Below are positions 4,686 to 5,719 of a stretch of DNA of 5,719 nucleotides, in pieces. The stretch is from an uncultured Ruminococcus sp. (GTDB lineage: Bacteria > Bacillota > Clostridia > Oscillospirales > Ruminococcaceae): contig CAMNJD010000197.1 in NCBI GenBank assembly GCA_946540705.1, positions 1 through 5,719 of the forward strand, read 5' to 3'. Each line of letters starts with the position of its first letter. Within the stretch, counting starts at the first letter, position 1. Under the pieces are notes generated by a model that saw only the letters and a list, made by a program, of their open reading frames with translations, did no database searches and was not told where the DNA came from. A program made the position numbers and the translations under genes.

Positions 4686-5719
4686 GTGAGCAGACTGCTG
4701 AAGCCTGAGGGACTTCGCGGACAGGCGATGTCTCAGATCACACCGGAGCTGATGCTGCGGCTCGGAAAGGCAGCAGCACTGGCAATCGGACGGTCATGCA
4801 ATCATCCGCCGGTTTTTTATCTCTCTCATGACCCAAGGCTTGCAGCCGATGCGCTCGAAGCAGCACTGAGTGCCGGAATCTGTGCCGGCGGCGGTTATGC
4901 CCATACACTCGGCATTCTGCCCTCGGCAGGCATGGCGCTGATGCTTTCGGCAGAGGATGCAGAAGCAGGTATTTCTATTTCCGGCGGTGATCTGCCGTTT
5001 GAACAGGTATGTGTTCGGCTGTATGCAAAAAGCGGTGCTCTGATGTCCTCAGAGCAGCTTGATTCCATTGCAGCCTTGATGCAGGGCGGCGCGGCTGCTG
5101 CTGAGGGAATCGGCCGGGGCTGCGGGCAAATCCTTCCCCAGCCCGATGCGCCCAAGCGCTATCTCAGACTGCTCGGCACGCGCCTCACCAGACCGGGCCT
5201 GCGTGAAAAAGCAAAGCTCCGCATCGCGCTGGACTGCGCCAACGGTGCTGCTTCCGGGCTTGCGGAAACGCTTTTCAAGCTGCTCGGTGCGGAGGTTCTG
5301 GTGCTGAATGACAACCCTGACGGTACGAACATCAATCAGGACTGCGGCGTCAAGAAAACAGACAAGCTGGCGGAGTTTGTGCAGGACTATAACTGCTGTG
5401 CGGGCTTTGCATTTGACGGCGATGCTGCCCGGGTCGTCGCTGTTGACGAAACCGGCGAAACGATCGGCTGCGACCGCTGTCTTGCAATCCTCTGTGAGGA
5501 CAGATTGCAGGAGCAGGCCAACGCGCCGGCGATGCTCCCGAAAACGATGCTGCGCGGTACTGCCGTGACTGTTGAGACGAATCTCGGCTTCCTGCGTTAT
5601 GCAAAATCCCGGGAGATACCGGTTCATATGACGCAGCCTGCACAGCAGTTCATGACCGAACGAATGCGCAGACTCTCGCTCCCGTTCGGCGGCAACGGCA
5701 GAGGCTTGATTTTTACAGC
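4686..5719 (+). CDS. GlmM-like phosphohexomutase homologue, likely pseudoenzyme (3' truncated)
   Basis: Starts with GTG; 344 codons are visible before the window edge (full-length GlmM is about 450 residues). It matches the alpha-D-phosphohexomutase family, closest to phosphoglucosamine mutase, which converts glucosamine-6-phosphate to glucosamine-1-phosphate for cell-wall precursors. Framework matches are ITPELMLRLGKAA (18-30), AGISIS (94-99), LDCANGAASGLAETLFKLLGAEV (182-204), NPDGTNINQDCG (210-221), FAFDGDA (241-247) and TVETNLGF (295-302). The catalytic parts are changed. The phosphoserine loop SASHNP is SGGDLP (99-104), with Gly101 at the phosphoserine position. The metal loop DGDADR is DGDAAR (244-249), losing the third Asp. 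FGTDGIRG is LKPEGLRG (5-12). The sugar loop around GEQSGH is GGNGRG (335-340). The usual DTRxSG is DPRLAA (49-54). Mutase activity is therefore unlikely. The open frame and strong ribosome binding site argue for a retained regulatory or structural role, which is inference. Confidence 0.88.
   Translation, partial: MSRLLKPEGLRGQAMSQITPELMLRLGKAAALAIGRSCNHPPVFYLSHDPRLAADALEAALSAGICAGGGYAHTLGILPSAGMALMLSAEDAEAGISISGGDLPFEQVCVRLYAKSGALMSSEQLDSIAALMQGGAAAAEGIGRGCGQILPQPDAPKRYLRLLGTRLTRPGLREKAKLRIALDCANGAASGLAETLFKLLGAEVLVLNDNPDGTNINQDCGVKKTDKLAEFVQDYNCCAGFAFDGDAARVVAVDETGETIGCDRCLAILCEDRLQEQANAPAMLPKTMLRGTAVTVETNLGFLRYAKSREIPVHMTQPAQQFMTERMRRLSLPFGGNGRGLIFT

Noticed and set aside
5049..5627. Minus-strand open frame of 192 residues
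   Set aside because: It lies antiparallel within the GlmM-like gene, whose plus-strand frame has clear family motifs.
4686..5719. Annotating the last gene as functional glmM
   Set aside because: The phosphoserine is absent and a metal-binding Asp is lost, so the symbol would imply an activity the sequence does not support.

Overview
The window looks like chromosomal DNA from a Gram-positive anaerobe of the class Clostridia, most like Ruminococcus and its relatives (Oscillospiraceae). The grounds are strong purine-rich ribosome binding sites, all genes on the plus strand with tight spacing, base composition that looks mid-50s percent GC by eye (not counted), and the mix of SseB-like, RuvB and small lineage-type hypothetical proteins. 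No mobile element, tRNA, rRNA or CRISPR array was seen. The genus assignment is inference.

Layout, left to right, all on the plus strand. (1) 1-788 is the 3' part of an unrecognised gene cut by the window edge. (2) 856-1581 is a complete SseB-family protein. (3) 1582-1762 is a dyad-rich intergenic stretch with at least two stable-looking hairpins, leading into (4) ruvB at 1763-2848, the ATPase motor of the Holliday-junction branch-migration complex. (5) Four small genes follow with little or no spacing: a papain-like (C39-type) cysteine-protease-fold protein (2871-3413), a single-span membrane protein with a charged helical tail (3467-3727), a four-span membrane protein whose start overlaps it (3711-4055), and an isochorismatase/nicotinamidase-like cysteine hydrolase (4073-4585). 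(6) After a 100-base gap with a perfect 9-bp stem-loop, a phosphoglucosamine-mutase-like gene starts with GTG at 4686 and runs off the right edge.

The most notable observation is the last gene. It keeps the overall GlmM-type sequence framework, but every active-site loop visible in the window is altered. The phosphoserine loop reads SGGDLP where SASHNP is expected, the metal loop DGDAAR where DGDADR is expected, the N-terminal loop LKPEGLRG where FGTDGIRG is expected, and the sugar-binding loop lacks the GEQSGH residues. The reading frame is open with an excellent ribosome binding site, so it looks like a maintained pseudoenzyme and not a decayed gene. Its role is unknown. A regulatory role towards the true GlmM, or towards the GlmM-binding cyclase CdaA, is a hypothesis only.

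ruvB and the four genes behind it are probably co-transcribed, from spacing alone. No functional link between branch migration and the downstream genes can be demonstrated from this sequence. No confident new defence or mobile system is present.
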